This document shows, in pieces, positions 1 to 7,839 of a DNA stretch of 29,013 nt (within the stretch, counting starts at the first letter, position 1; each line of letters starts with the position of its first letter). The notes beneath the pieces were generated by a model. It saw nothing but the letters and a program-made list of their open reading frames with translations. It was not told where the DNA came from and did not search any database. The position numbers were made by a program, and so were the translations under genes. The DNA is from Methanoculleus sp. (GTDB taxonomy: Archaea; Halobacteriota; Methanomicrobia; Methanomicrobiales; Methanoculleaceae): contig JALNXI010000002.1 of assembly GCA_023230425.1 (NCBI GenBank), forward strand, positions 1 through 29,013. The letters are read 5' to 3'.

Positions 1-452
1 GTCGGCAGCTCGTCGGCATGGAAGATATCGACGCTCTGGAAGAGGCGGCGGAGTTCTTCCCTGGAGTTCACCCGCCGTTTGTCCGCCCCGTTTTTGAGCC
101 AGATCACACCGTTCTTATCAAAGTATGGCTTATCCTGCCCCTTTGGAACGGTGAGTACAATGACGATGCGGTCCTCCTCCACCTGGATGTTCTCTGTCCG
201 CACCGTCAACGGGCTCTTCACGTGCTGAGAGGCCGCATTGCTGATGAGCTGATTGATCCTGCTCACATCCGTGCGCGACAGACCCAGTATAGAACCGTCA
301 TCTGCCACACCAAGAAAGAGCACACCCCCTTCGGCGTTGGCAAATGCCGCCATCTCTGCAGCAAGGGCATCGGCATTGGTGACGTCGCGCTTGAACTGGC
401 GGCGGCTGTCTTCGCCAGCGGCGAGTAGTGTCTGGAGGGTATCAGGGATCAT
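1..452 (-). CDS. AlbA_2 (Schlafen-type) domain protein, 3' end outside window
   Basis: An open frame runs on the minus strand from an ATG at 452-450 to the window edge, giving about 150 residues without a stop. It begins MIPDTLQTLLAAGEDSRRQF and has the AlbA_2 core: an Phe-Lys-Arg stretch, then AFANAEGGVLFLGVADDGSI near residues 35-55, then KGQDKPYF and the WLKNGADKRRV strand near residues 115-135. AlbA_2 domains are nucleic-acid-binding or nuclease-like and are common in defence islands and in COG2865 regulators. The C-terminal region, which would tell a regulator from another class, lies outside. The gene is 61 bases downstream of the OLD/UvrD chimera on the same strand, so co-transcription is plausible. 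No strong ribosome binding site is visible. Confidence 0.8.
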   Translation of the reverse strand, partial: MIPDTLQTLLAAGEDSRRQFKRDVTNADALAAEMAAFANAEGGVLFLGVADDGSILGLSRTDVSRINQLISNAASQHVKSPLTVRTENIQVEEDRIVIVLTVPKGQDKPYFDKNGVIWLKNGADKRRVNSREELRRLFQSVDIFHADELP

Positions 453-513
453 GGGGGTGCCTCGTTGCGGAGAGAGACTGGTCTGGCTCTTCGTTGTCGG
501 ATCAGGGTGAGGG

Positions 514-2361
514 TCATGCTATCTCCTCTCTACCCATAATCAATCCTGGTACAGAACGAATCTCCCATCCATTATCCTCCAATTCTTTTTTGTGCCCAGC
601 AACACTTGATGCTTGGCATGCGAAGGCTAATAGGTGCTTTGGGCGACTAAAGGCAACATGAGCAATTTTCAGATTCTCTTTGTGACGCTCCTTCCTCAAT
701 TCGCTCGGATTTCGTTTGCCCTTCAGGAAGTTAATTAATCGCTTCACATCTGTTTGCCCGTAGTAATCTGTTTCTAAGTATAGCGTTGCAGCATGAGTTT
801 CGCCTTTAACAGAGTGAACTGTTCCGACATTTACTATAATTCCGCTATCTGAGATGAACTGGTTGATCGGTTCTTTTGTATCAGGTTGGTTTGTGAAGTC
901 GATCGTGTCACAGATCAGGAAAGTCGCTTTTTCCCCATTTATTGGCCATATGGATGTCAAAGCTGCTTTGATAGAGTCTCTGAATTCGATAGCATCAAGG
1001 TGTGAGCCGAGAGCCTGGAGATAACTGCATGCGATTTGTGAACGGAACTCATTATAGCCCTCTTCATCCTGGCATTTCCAGTGGATCTTAACAGTATGTG
1101 AGGTATAAGACCGGTTGGATTCTTCTGTTTTAATCCCTGCATCATTAAGAGCGTGAGCGATGCCTTGTAGAATGATCTCAGAAAAACATTTCACGCATTC
1201 CAGCTTCGCTATTTGGATTGCGTACGCGGTATAAGAGATCAGGTTAGAAAATTGCTTGCTGGATGATTTCTGAAACCCAGTGAATTGAGGAAAGTATGTT
1301 GGAATGCACAATTTTTCTTTAGCAGTATTATCCTTCCCTACCCATCCGATTGCATAATACGTGTCTTCAGATAACTCAAATGAATGGATCAGTTCGACAA
1401 AAGCACGAATTACTTGGTGCTCCTCTCCGGGTAAAAAAGCGATGATCTGTGGTGGATAAGAATTCCGTGATTGGCAAGCTCTTAGAGAAATATCGTCCTG
1501 AAGTCGTACCGAACTTAATATTCTCGAAATGGTATCGCCGTAGCGTTGGGTATCCGAGAAGTGGAGCGGGGATTTCGGCGACCAGACCATATTGCTCCCC
1601 GTAGTTGGACCAAAAATGGCCTGATTGGGATCACCTATGCGCTGAAGCACAAGTTTGTCTGGTTGAAAAAGGGTGTCTAATACGCGGAACTGATGCTCGT
1701 ATGTATCTTGAGCCTCGTCAAGGAAAACCATGCAAAAACGATCCTGGAATGCCTGACGAATTGCTGGAACAAAATTGAGATATCTTAACGCGATAGAATA
1801 TGCGTCATTATAACTGAGAAAACCCCCCTCCAGTACTTCCTTTCGAATCCCATTTATTCTCTGATATGTGGACGTATCTTCACCAAGTTTACTTATTGGT
1901 TCATCTAGACTTTTCCCAACCTTCAGTGTTTTTGGGTGGAGCCAGTAACTCCCGAGGGTGCTTATTCCACCTTTATGTTCCATCCAACCCCTGAGTTTAT
2001 AGTCTTTAAGGACATAACGCTTGACGCCGTCAACATCCTCATTGCCAAGCCATTCCAGGAATCGCCCTGCTTCCTGATCTGTAAACCCGCGGAAAATGCA
2101 CTCAATTTTTAATTCTTCCGCCCGATGTTCGTCTTCTACATGAAAGTCGGATTCATCCAAGTGGATCCACTCTCTACTCTGGGTTCCTAAGGTGTATCGA
2201 ATTGCATCAACAATCGCCGTTTTACCTGAGTCATTCTCACCGATGAGGACATTCATTCCTTCATGGAACTGGATGGCTACTCCGGGTAGTGAACTCTCAA
2301 TTGACTCACCATTAATCCCATATTTCCTGAAATTCCAAAGTTTCAGTTCCGAAAGATACAT
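514..2361 (-). CDS. Chimeric OLD-family ATPase N-terminus fused to UvrD-like helicase C-terminus (Gabija-like remnant)
   Basis: 615 residues from ATG 2361; an upstream in-frame ATG at 2424 adds 21 residues that do not look like family sequence, and a GGCAGGT stretch precedes 2361. Residues 1-119 are the start of an OLD-type ATPase: MYLSELKLWNFRKYG, then Walker A GENDSGKT (41-48). Near residue 119 (base about 2005) the sequence changes abruptly to a UvrD-like helicase: motif II DEAQD (215-219), GDPNQAIF (243-250), motif V VHSVKGETH (from 515) and motif VI KIAHVAFSRP (565-574). The rest of the OLD ATPase (Walker B, signature), the whole TOPRIM nuclease and the helicase's own Walker A are missing. 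Gabija systems encode these two proteins side by side (GajA OLD-TOPRIM, GajB UvrD), so an in-frame deletion joining them is the simplest reading. The frame is intact over 1.8 kb. Codon use is more AT-rich than the flanking core genes. Activity is doubtful but not excluded. Confidence 0.8.
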   Translation of the reverse strand: MYLSELKLWNFRKYGINGESIESSLPGVAIQFHEGMNVLIGENDSGKTAIVDAIRYTLGTQSREWIHLDESDFHVEDEHRAEELKIECIFRGFTDQEAGRFLEWLGNEDVDGVKRYVLKDYKLRGWMEHKGGISTLGSYWLHPKTLKVGKSLDEPISKLGEDTSTYQRINGIRKEVLEGGFLSYNDAYSIALRYLNFVPAIRQAFQDRFCMVFLDEAQDTYEHQFRVLDTLFQPDKLVLQRIGDPNQAIFGPTTGSNMVWSPKSPLHFSDTQRYGDTISRILSSVRLQDDISLRACQSRNSYPPQIIAFLPGEEHQVIRAFVELIHSFELSEDTYYAIGWVGKDNTAKEKLCIPTYFPQFTGFQKSSSKQFSNLISYTAYAIQIAKLECVKCFSEIILQGIAHALNDAGIKTEESNRSYTSHTVKIHWKCQDEEGYNEFRSQIACSYLQALGSHLDAIEFRDSIKAALTSIWPINGEKATFLICDTIDFTNQPDTKEPINQFISDSGIIVNVGTVHSVKGETHAATLYLETDYYGQTDVKRLINFLKGKRNPSELRKERHKENLKIAHVAFSRPKHLLAFACQASSVAGHKKELEDNGWEIRSVPGLIMGREEIA

Positions 2362-2424
2362 GTTACCTGCCTGTTTTGAGAAAAGTCGGGCATCCAACTG
2401 CGGCATCCGGCCGAATACCTGCAT

Positions 2425-3016
2425 TGAAAGTCATTTATCTCGGTGTTGTTCAGCATAGTGAAGGTCATTCTTTCTTGCACCTCCTAGTGATTCTTGGAGG
2501 GCCAGAGTCGTTGCAGATGGCTTGGCATCATCCAACTTTCGAGATGTTCTTCTGATTGCCCTTTCTCTACACCTCTGTTTTGGATGGGGTTCTCTGCGAA
2601 GTGCGGTTGTATAGATTGGTTGCTCAAACAAGGTGCAACCCAGCCCGTCGGCATTAGCACACCAAGCACAGCCAAAACAGGTAATTCTAGAAAACTGCCC
2701 CTCCGCCTGAGTGAAAAGGAAAGATCTTCTATTTTACATGCCAGACTCATTCAAGCGTTCTTTATACCCTTCATAGTATTACTTTTGCGATTCTATCGCC
2801 CGAGGCTCTTTTAGAAATTAGAGACTAAATTCTATTCTAGATCTATAAATGGGCAACCTATCACGGGATTTTTTCACATGAGATGGTCCATAGAATATGT
2901 GAGACCATCGCCTATGAGGGGGCCTAACATGCGGTTAGATAATAGGGACTGCCGTTTGCGCGCTATGTATGGTGGTGTTCTGAACGATATGCAAAATGGA
3001 GGAGATGTAGTAGAGG
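2425..3016. other. Gene-free AT-rich gap in the defence island
   Basis: About 590 bases between the OLD/UvrD chimera and the hsdS remnant. Short open frames occur on both strands, but none has a recognisable domain or a good start. A TATA-like TTTATAG lies near 2843-2850 on the minus strand and could be an old promoter. I cannot assign any gene, RNA or repeat here. The gap is where an intact type I system might once have continued towards hsdR. Confidence 0.5.
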
Positions 3017-4227
3017 TTACACCAGGCTCTCAATGATATTCTTCTGAAAGTCCTGTATCTTCTTCAAATGCCGGATGAGGCAGAACTCTGTCTGGCAGAG
3101 TCGTCTATATTCGTGCGCAATCTTACCCTGCTCTTCCTTTGGTGGAACCGGCATTAATAGAGCACCGAACCTATCCGCACCTAGATGAGCAACCGAAGTC
3201 GTCTGGCTTGCAACCGCAGCAAATACGCCGAAGTTGAAACAATACTGGAAGTATGCATAAGCATATTCTGTTAGCACTTTTCCGCCAGCACGGTAGCGAA
3301 TCAACGTATTTTGGAAGCAACAATCCTCTATTGCGCCATAAAAAATTGCACATCTTCCGACAAGTTCACGACTCTGTCCTTCATTGAGGAGAATATCCCC
3401 CTTCTGAAGGCAATAGGTCTCAAAGTCTCTCTTGTCAAAGTCCATCTTTAGGACATCATTATAATCAAAATAGGCATCAAAGACGTTCGCCACGCGAAGG
3501 TACGGTTTAGCCATTATCCCAGTTTGATGCTTGGGGAGCGTTGCCTTCCGAGTTGGACAAACCCTGTCCCACGTATCGGGAGACAGTCATTGCCGTTGGG
3601 ATTAGCGAATACAGAGTGGAGGTAAGATCTGCGAAACATTGCTGATTTTTCAGTCATATCTGCAGCTTTGCAATAGGCCTCATCCACCGCCCACAACACC
3701 TCCGCGATGCGGCGCTGCTGGTCGAGCGGCGGGAGGTCGAACTCAAACTTTGCAAGATGTTTCCAGCGGTGCGAGGAGAGAGCGAGCCGGCTGAGGTCTT
3801 GACCGCATACTGGAAGTACCGCTCCGAGAGGAAGGTGAACGGCAGGATCTCCGGCAAAATACGGTCATCCTGGGGTGCAAACACATAAATGTCACCGGAG
3901 ACCACCGCATCGGACTCGGCCACGGCAACTTTTCGCTGGTATGTCCGGCGCTTGCCGAAGAGCACCTGCCTCGGCCGGCAGCGGCAGGTGAAGGTGGTGC
4001 CGTCCGCAACGTTGCCCCAGTGCGAATGTGCAGCGAACCCGGTTCGAGGTGTTCCAGCCCGATAAACCGCTCGGTGCCCGCCCCCGCAGGGTCCCGCTCG
4101 GTCTCACTCAGGTTCTCGACGACATCGCCAAAGCGGACACGTTTCCCCCCCTCCGCTCGAATATCAGGAGCCTCGCCCAGCCGGGGTTCGGCCGGAGACC
4201 GCCGGGAGCCGGCCCGGCAGTGATCAT
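3017..4227 (-). pseudogene. hsdS: Type I restriction-modification specificity subunit HsdS, multiply frameshifted
   Basis: Pieces in different minus-strand frames join into one HsdS of about 400 residues. The first target-recognition domain contains KRVRFGDVVENLSETERDP, then WGNVADGTTFTC, then VLFGKRRTYQRKVAV. It runs into the central linker DLPPLDQQRRIAEVLWAVDEAY. The second domain has FVQLGRQRSPSIKLG, then KPYLRVANVFDAYFDYNDV, and the final helix ends KKIQDFQKNIIESLV. Frame changes lie at about 4145-4151 (a run of seven C), about 4016, about 3775 (a GA-rich repeat) and about 3522. The likely original start is the ATG at 4227-4225, two bases after the preceding gene's stop and behind a GGAGGAGGG site. 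HsdS gives type I enzymes their DNA specificity; this copy cannot yield one polypeptide as read. Sequencing indels are an alternative for the homopolymer site. Confidence 0.85.
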
Positions 4228-4229
4228 CG

Positions 4230-5623
4230 TCACCCTCCTCCCCGCAGGGCACGCCCTCTCCAGGTAAGGCGATATCGCTGCTTGCTGCTGCGCGGTTTGT
4301 CAGGGATGGTCATCTCGACCAGGCCTTCACGGATTGCCGGCTGCAGGTAGGCCTTCCTGAAGTGTTCGGCGTTCCTCAGGCCGAGGACATCCTGAAGTTC
4401 CCGGCGCGACATCTCACCGTCGAGAACTCCGATGATCTGCATGACTTCCGTGGTAACTTCCGTGGTAAAGAAGGTCAGGGTGACGCCACGGTCGTCCTCC
4501 GACCACTGCGGCAGAGGTAGACCGCGCTCGGTGCAGGCCCTCTGGATCAATTGCTGCCCCGGCCAATCTTTTCCATATATCCGCGCAGGTACAGCACGTG
4601 TGCAATGTCTGGATTGCGCAGAACGGACAATGTTCCCTTCTGGAGTTTTGCAAGGGTCACGCCTTCAGGAAATTTACCAGTATTTGAGATCTCCAGGCGA
4701 TCCGGGTAGATATGGACGGTGATTCCGCCGGAGAAATCACTGTAGTCACGGTGGGCAAAGGCGTTGACCAGACCTTCCCTGACGGCGCCTGAAGGGTAGA
4801 AGGGCTCATCCTGGCGTTTAAGATCGGCAGGTCTGAAACGCGATACCGTAGGGGTATTCCTCAAAATAAAGGAGTACACATCTTCCAGTACCGGCACCAG
4901 TGGGCCTTGGTAGGATTTCATATCCTGGTACGTGTCGCCTGTTTTGTCCGTTCTAAAGACCGCTGCCCGAACCCGGACCTGCGGATAGCGAACAGCAGGA
5001 TTGGCTCCAAAGAGAACATCGCCGCCGTTGGTCAGGCGGCCATACCTGGAGACCGAGAGGTCCTCTAGAATCGCAGTTGGGCTGTCACTGTCCCGGAACC
5101 GGAATCGCCCTGATGCAGTCACTGCCTTTAGGGTGGACTGAATCTCATCGAGGTCCAGATCTTCGTTCATATCTGCAGAAGAAAAGCGGCGCTCCCATCG
5201 CTCAGGCTCCACCTGCTTGCGGAGCACCATGTCGCGGATGGTCTCGACATCCGCTTTCCGGGTGGTCTGACCTGTGCGAAGATAGATGACATTCTCAAAT
5301 GCGTATGGCAGATCCTTGCCGGCAGGCACCTCAATGACGAGCAGGGCTTTTCCTTCAACCTCGTGTGCCCGAACCGAGACCAGTGCTCCGGGAGAGAGTC
5401 CTTGTTGCAGCCCCTGTTCGAGGCTCTTTCCCATAGCATCGGGACCCTCGACACCGATGGCCGTCCCCCGGACATCCACGCCGCAGACAACGTAGCCGCC
5501 GGAAGTGTTCAGAAAGCCGCAGACTGCCTGGCCGATGACCCCGATATTCCCACAATCAGGTATAAATTCAACGTTCTGCCCTTCTTCAAGCGACAGGGAC
5601 TCTCGAATGGCTTTCGTCTTCAT
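4230..5623 (-). pseudogene. AlbA_2 / GHKL-ATPase / winged-helix regulator (COG2865 type), split by one frameshift
   Basis: Two overlapping minus-strand frames, 5623-4547 (358 residues) and 4550-4230 (106 residues from a TTG), read as one protein. The first has an AlbA_2 domain (residues about 15-125, with GFLNTSGGYVVCGVDVRG and the strand VIYLRTGQTTRKA) and a GHKL-type ATPase segment (REGLVNAFAHRDYSDFSGGI, IYPDRLEISNTGKFPEGVT, ending YMEKIGRGSN). Homologues continue directly into the sequence of the second frame, LIQRACTERGLPLPQW, followed by a winged-helix-like tail (MSRRELQDVLGLRNAEHFRK). One added T in the AATTG at 4550 would restore the frame. Such proteins often sit inside type I restriction operons between hsdM and hsdS, which fits the hsdS remnant immediately downstream. 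Its ATG lies in an ATGA overlap with an upstream coding remnant. It could be two real polypeptides or a sequencing error. Confidence 0.75.
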
Positions 5624-5860
5624 GAACGGTCACCCCTGCCCTGGACCGCCCGGGAGACACGGGCGCTATCCTGGAAGTTCTCCTGCACAAACGCCTCAAC
5701 TTCCTGGTAGCGCGAAAATTGTGCAGTTGCAAAGAGGGCCGTGTATCGCTGAAAGGGAAGAATCGTTCTGATTCCCTTTCCCTTCACCGATCTCACCGCG
5801 GTGAAACTGCGCCCGGCGAATCGTCCTCCATGAGGGCGACCGCGACGTTCTCCTCGCCTT
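5624..5860 (-). pseudogene. Unidentified coding remnant upstream of the AlbA_2 regulator
   Basis: A minus-strand frame without a start ends in a TGA that overlaps the ATG of the AlbA_2 regulator as ATGA, the usual sign of translational coupling. It reads LPFQRYTALFATAQFSRYQE and then VEAFVQENFQDSARVSRAVQ. A neighbouring frame just upstream reads GEENVAVALMEDDS, suggesting one protein broken by a frameshift near 5820. I do not recognise the family. It may be the tail of a toxin-like or restriction-system gene. The start is lost, so boundaries are approximate. Confidence 0.3.
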
Positions 5861-5952
5861 CATCTCATCAAAGACTCATGCAGGAACGGGTCCAGTGGGA
5901 GTTATGATAACTGCTTCGGAGTTTTTGAAAAAAGGTGCTGTTTTTCCACGCA

Positions 5953-6345
5953 TTACTGCGCTGCCCGCTTTGGTTCTCTGGGGGCTTCAAGAGGATTCTT
6001 GATCGTAACCGTCATTGACTTTGTATTCTTGCCGCGGACCTCCACCTTGTAGGTACCCTGCTCCGTGAACTTGTGCGCGAAGAACGTATACGTCTGTGGA
6101 CCGCTGCCCACAAGATCCTGTTTCTTCCCAATGAGCTTACCATCAATCTACAGCTCTGCCGTAAAGTGCGTTTCCCAGTCCGAGGAAGGGAGACCTTCGT
6201 TGTCAAACCAGTACCCGATACTCACCGGGGTGTTCGTGTAGAAGTACGGCTTGCCGCTCTCGTCACGACCGCCGCCCGTACTTCCACTGACCGTAGCAAC
6301 TGCTTCTATGGAATTTATCGTTGCTTCCCGATATGTAGGTTCCAT
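5953..6345 (-). pseudogene. Small Ig-like (CARDB-like) protein gene with an in-frame TAG
   Basis: From ATG 6345-6343 the frame codes 65 residues (MEPTYREATINSIEAVATVS onward). It meets TAG at 6150-6148 and continues in the same frame for 64 residues to TAA at 5955-5953. The two halves make a convincing beta-sandwich pattern: TPVSIGYWFDNEGLPSSDWE before the stop, then IDGKLIGKKQDLVGSGPQTY, FTEQGTYKVEVRGKN and SMTVTIKNP after it. This resembles CARDB/Ig-like domains of archaeal surface proteins, but no signal peptide is visible. A CAG (Gln) to TAG change would explain the stop. Amber read-through as pyrrolysine is possible in principle but there is no support here. The intact frame after the stop suggests the change is recent. 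Confidence 0.6.
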
Positions 6346-6347
6346 GC

Positions 6348-6382
6348 TGCAACATATATAAAAATAGTATAATAAATTTCCT
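6348..6382 (-). promoter_or_regulatory. Archaeal promoter (TATA region) for the Ig-like gene
   Basis: An AT-only stretch, read on the minus strand as AAATTTATTATACT followed by ATTTTTATATATG, lies about 10-37 bases before the ATG at 6345. The TTTATTATA part is spaced for a leaderless or near-leaderless transcript. It contrasts sharply with the GC-rich surroundings. Confidence 0.45.
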
Positions 6383-6384
6383 GT

Positions 6385-6705
6385 CTGCTGAATTGTTGTC
6401 GTGGGGGCGGCGGACGATCTGATGGATCAGCACGCTCCTCGACCAGCCAAATTTGCGGGCCATGCGAAGGTAGAACTCACGCTCCAGCGGATCGGAACAC
6501 CGTTACAGAATAACCAGACTGTGGCTCCGACCAATCTCTCGCACAGGTTGTGCGAGTTTTTCAGAACCGGTCTATGCCTCGAAAGCCGGGACTCCATACG
6601 CCAGAGATTGGAAGAAAAGCCGCCGATGCCAACAAACTCCTCCTGCAGATCTCCAACCAGTTGTTGGACAATTGGCTCATTCCCGGGATATCGCCGGCCC
6701 GCCAA
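6385..6705 (-). pseudogene. DUF1016 (YhcG-type, PDDEXK) nuclease N-terminal domain remnant
   Basis: Minus-strand frames read PIVQQLVGDLQEEFVGIGGF and then SSNLWRM. After a frame change they read EKLAQPVREIGRSHSLVIL, an in-frame TAA, and then RCSDPLEREFYLRMARKFGW and SRSVLIHQI. This is the conserved N-terminal DUF1016 pattern (GFS..NLWRM, REIGWSHNLVILE, REFYL.M..KFGWS). The E expected after VIL has become TAA and an indel lies near 6560-6620. The C-terminal nuclease domain is absent. DUF1016 proteins are found in defence and mobile-element settings, which fits this island. Clearly non-functional. Confidence 0.75.
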
Positions 6706-6831
6706 TACTATCGGACCATTGAATTAGTGCAACGCACCGTTGCGCAACCTCTCCTTTGATCCGGCGGCCGCCCGGGCCTGGTCGGCGCAGGCTGCGGTCT
6801 GGCAGATCCGGCGGTCCCGATGATCCGTATG

Positions 6832-7158
6832 TTTGCACTTTTGCACCACGTTTGCACCAGAATTCCGGGGAAAGTGCAAATGAAAAAAACGCCCGGCCCG
6901 ACGGGGATTGTTGTATTAGAGAGATATGTACAGATATATGTACTGATCAGAGCACTCATTTACACCATTTACTGGGAACGGAGAGCCTGCCAGCAGGAGT
7001 GGGTGACCCACCCCTGGGTGCCTGTGAAAACCGCGGTGGTGCAAAGATACGTCGGATTCCGGAGGATCTGCGGCTGATCCCCGGATGGCAGGCACAGGGA
7101 GGTTTTTCCTGGTGCAAAGTTGGGTGCAAAGAAGTGTAAACGGGTGTAAATGTGCAAA
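6832..7158. repeat. Array of GTGCAAA / GTGTAAA heptamers
   Basis: Ten heptamers are present. Three are on the minus strand, at 6832-6838, 6840-6846 and 6851-6857. Seven are on the plus strand: 6874-6880, 7039-7045, 7112-7118, 7124-7130, 7134-7140 (GTGTAAA), 7144-7150 (GTGTAAA) and 7152-7158. The last five are spaced 12, 10, 10 and 8 bases apart, close to one helical turn, as expected for iterons or a multimeric operator. No gene frame explains the repetition. Confidence 0.6.
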
Positions 7159-7271
7159 CGAATACCCCGGTCAACCCCACTGACTACATCGTCCTCCGGG
7201 TGGCCCGGGCTTGCCCAGGGTCAGCGCCTGCGGCCTGCGGCAGGCGTCACCCGGCGCTCGTGTTCATTAAC

Positions 7272-7300
7272 CCGGGGTGGGTGCCGAACCCCGGATTTTC
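7272..7300 (+). terminator. GC-rich hairpin followed by a short T run
   Basis: CCGGGGT at 7272-7278 pairs perfectly with ACCCCGG at 7288-7294 around a nine-base loop and is followed by ATTTTC. A second hairpin, CGCCTGC/GCAGGCG at 7225-7231 and 7240-7246, lies just upstream. They may end transcription before the lipoprotein gene, but no upstream gene is known. Confidence 0.3.
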
Positions 7301-7353
7301 CCCCGGGCGGCCCCCACCCGCAGATTAATCACCATCCAGTCCGACCTTGTATC

Positions 7354-7800
7354 ATGAATCTTCCTCAAATTTCAATTCTCGCCGCCATGCTGCTCGTTTT
7401 TGCGGTCTCTGCCTGCAGTTGCACGGGTCAGGAATCAGTCGTAGCCGGTGATGATGCGGCGCAGGTGCTTGCATACGCTGAACCAGTCGCCGGGAACCTC
7501 CTTGCCGGCTTCAATGAAGATAACTATACGATGTACTCCCGCGATTTCAGCCCCGAGATGAAACAGGCCCTGGATGAGGGTGCGTTTGAGCAGAACCGCG
7601 AGTACGTCACGTCAAGGATCGGGCTCTATAAATCCCGGGCGAGCCCGGTCGTCACGGATGACGGTAAGTACATCGCCGTAACCTACAAGGGGGAGTTCGA
7701 GCGGGAGGATGGGGTGAACCTCCGGTTCGTCTTCAAAAAAGACGACGAATCGCACCAACTCTGTGGGCTCTGGTTCAACTCCCCGATGCTGCGCAGTTAA
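7354..7800 (+). CDS. DUF3887-like lipoprotein
   Basis: 148 residues from ATG 7354. The open frame extends further upstream but only through non-coding-like sequence, and this ATG places a lipoprotein signal at the N-terminus: a hydrophobic stretch (ISILAAMLLVFAVSA) followed by a lipobox Cys at about residue 21. After a short linker the domain reads AYAEPVAGNLLAGFNEDNYT, then YSRDFSPEMKQAL, and ends FVFKKDDESHQLCGLWFNSP. This matches the small DUF3887 fold in which a secreted protein accumulates around a conserved core; its biochemical role is unknown. The product should be anchored to the outer face of the membrane. It stands alone, with a weak TATA-like AGATTAATC at 7322-7330. Confidence 0.75.
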   Translation: MNLPQISILAAMLLVFAVSACSCTGQESVVAGDDAAQVLAYAEPVAGNLLAGFNEDNYTMYSRDFSPEMKQALDEGAFEQNREYVTSRIGLYKSRASPVVTDDGKYIAVTYKGEFEREDGVNLRFVFKKDDESHQLCGLWFNSPMLRS

Positions 7801-7839
7801 AGCCCCCGGTGGGGGCCGACCGGCCCTGGGACAGGGAGG

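Larger units (their letters stand above)
6706..7353. other. Gene-free stretch with repeated heptamers and hairpins
   Basis: No convincing gene lies between the DUF1016 remnant and the lipoprotein; the open frames lack recognisable domains. The stretch holds a cluster of GTGCAAA-type heptamers (6832-7158), overlapping palindromes TGTACA, GTACA-N6-TGTAC and CTGATCAG (6926-6951), and two GC-rich hairpins (7225-7246 and 7272-7294). It looks like a control or attachment region rather than decayed coding sequence. Confidence 0.5.

Noticed and set aside
18..428. Plus-strand open frame of 136 codons
   Set aside because: It is the opposite-strand shadow of the AlbA_2 protein, which has clear domain motifs on the minus strand.
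2484..2814. Short open frames on both strands in the gap before hsdS
   Set aside because: No recognisable motifs, no ribosome binding sites, and they overlap each other on opposite strands.
6756..7180. Several 60-127 codon frames on both strands
   Set aside because: Their sequence is dominated by the heptamer repeats and palindromes; no family resemblance.
7190..7320. Possible tRNA, from GGGTTCGGCACCC on the minus strand
   Set aside because: No acceptor stem, D-arm or anticodon arm can be drawn around it; it is better read as the 7272-7294 hairpin.
7150..7353. N-terminal extension of the lipoprotein frame back to 7150
   Set aside because: The extension crosses the hairpins and last heptamer and would bury the lipoprotein signal; the ATG at 7354 explains the protein better.
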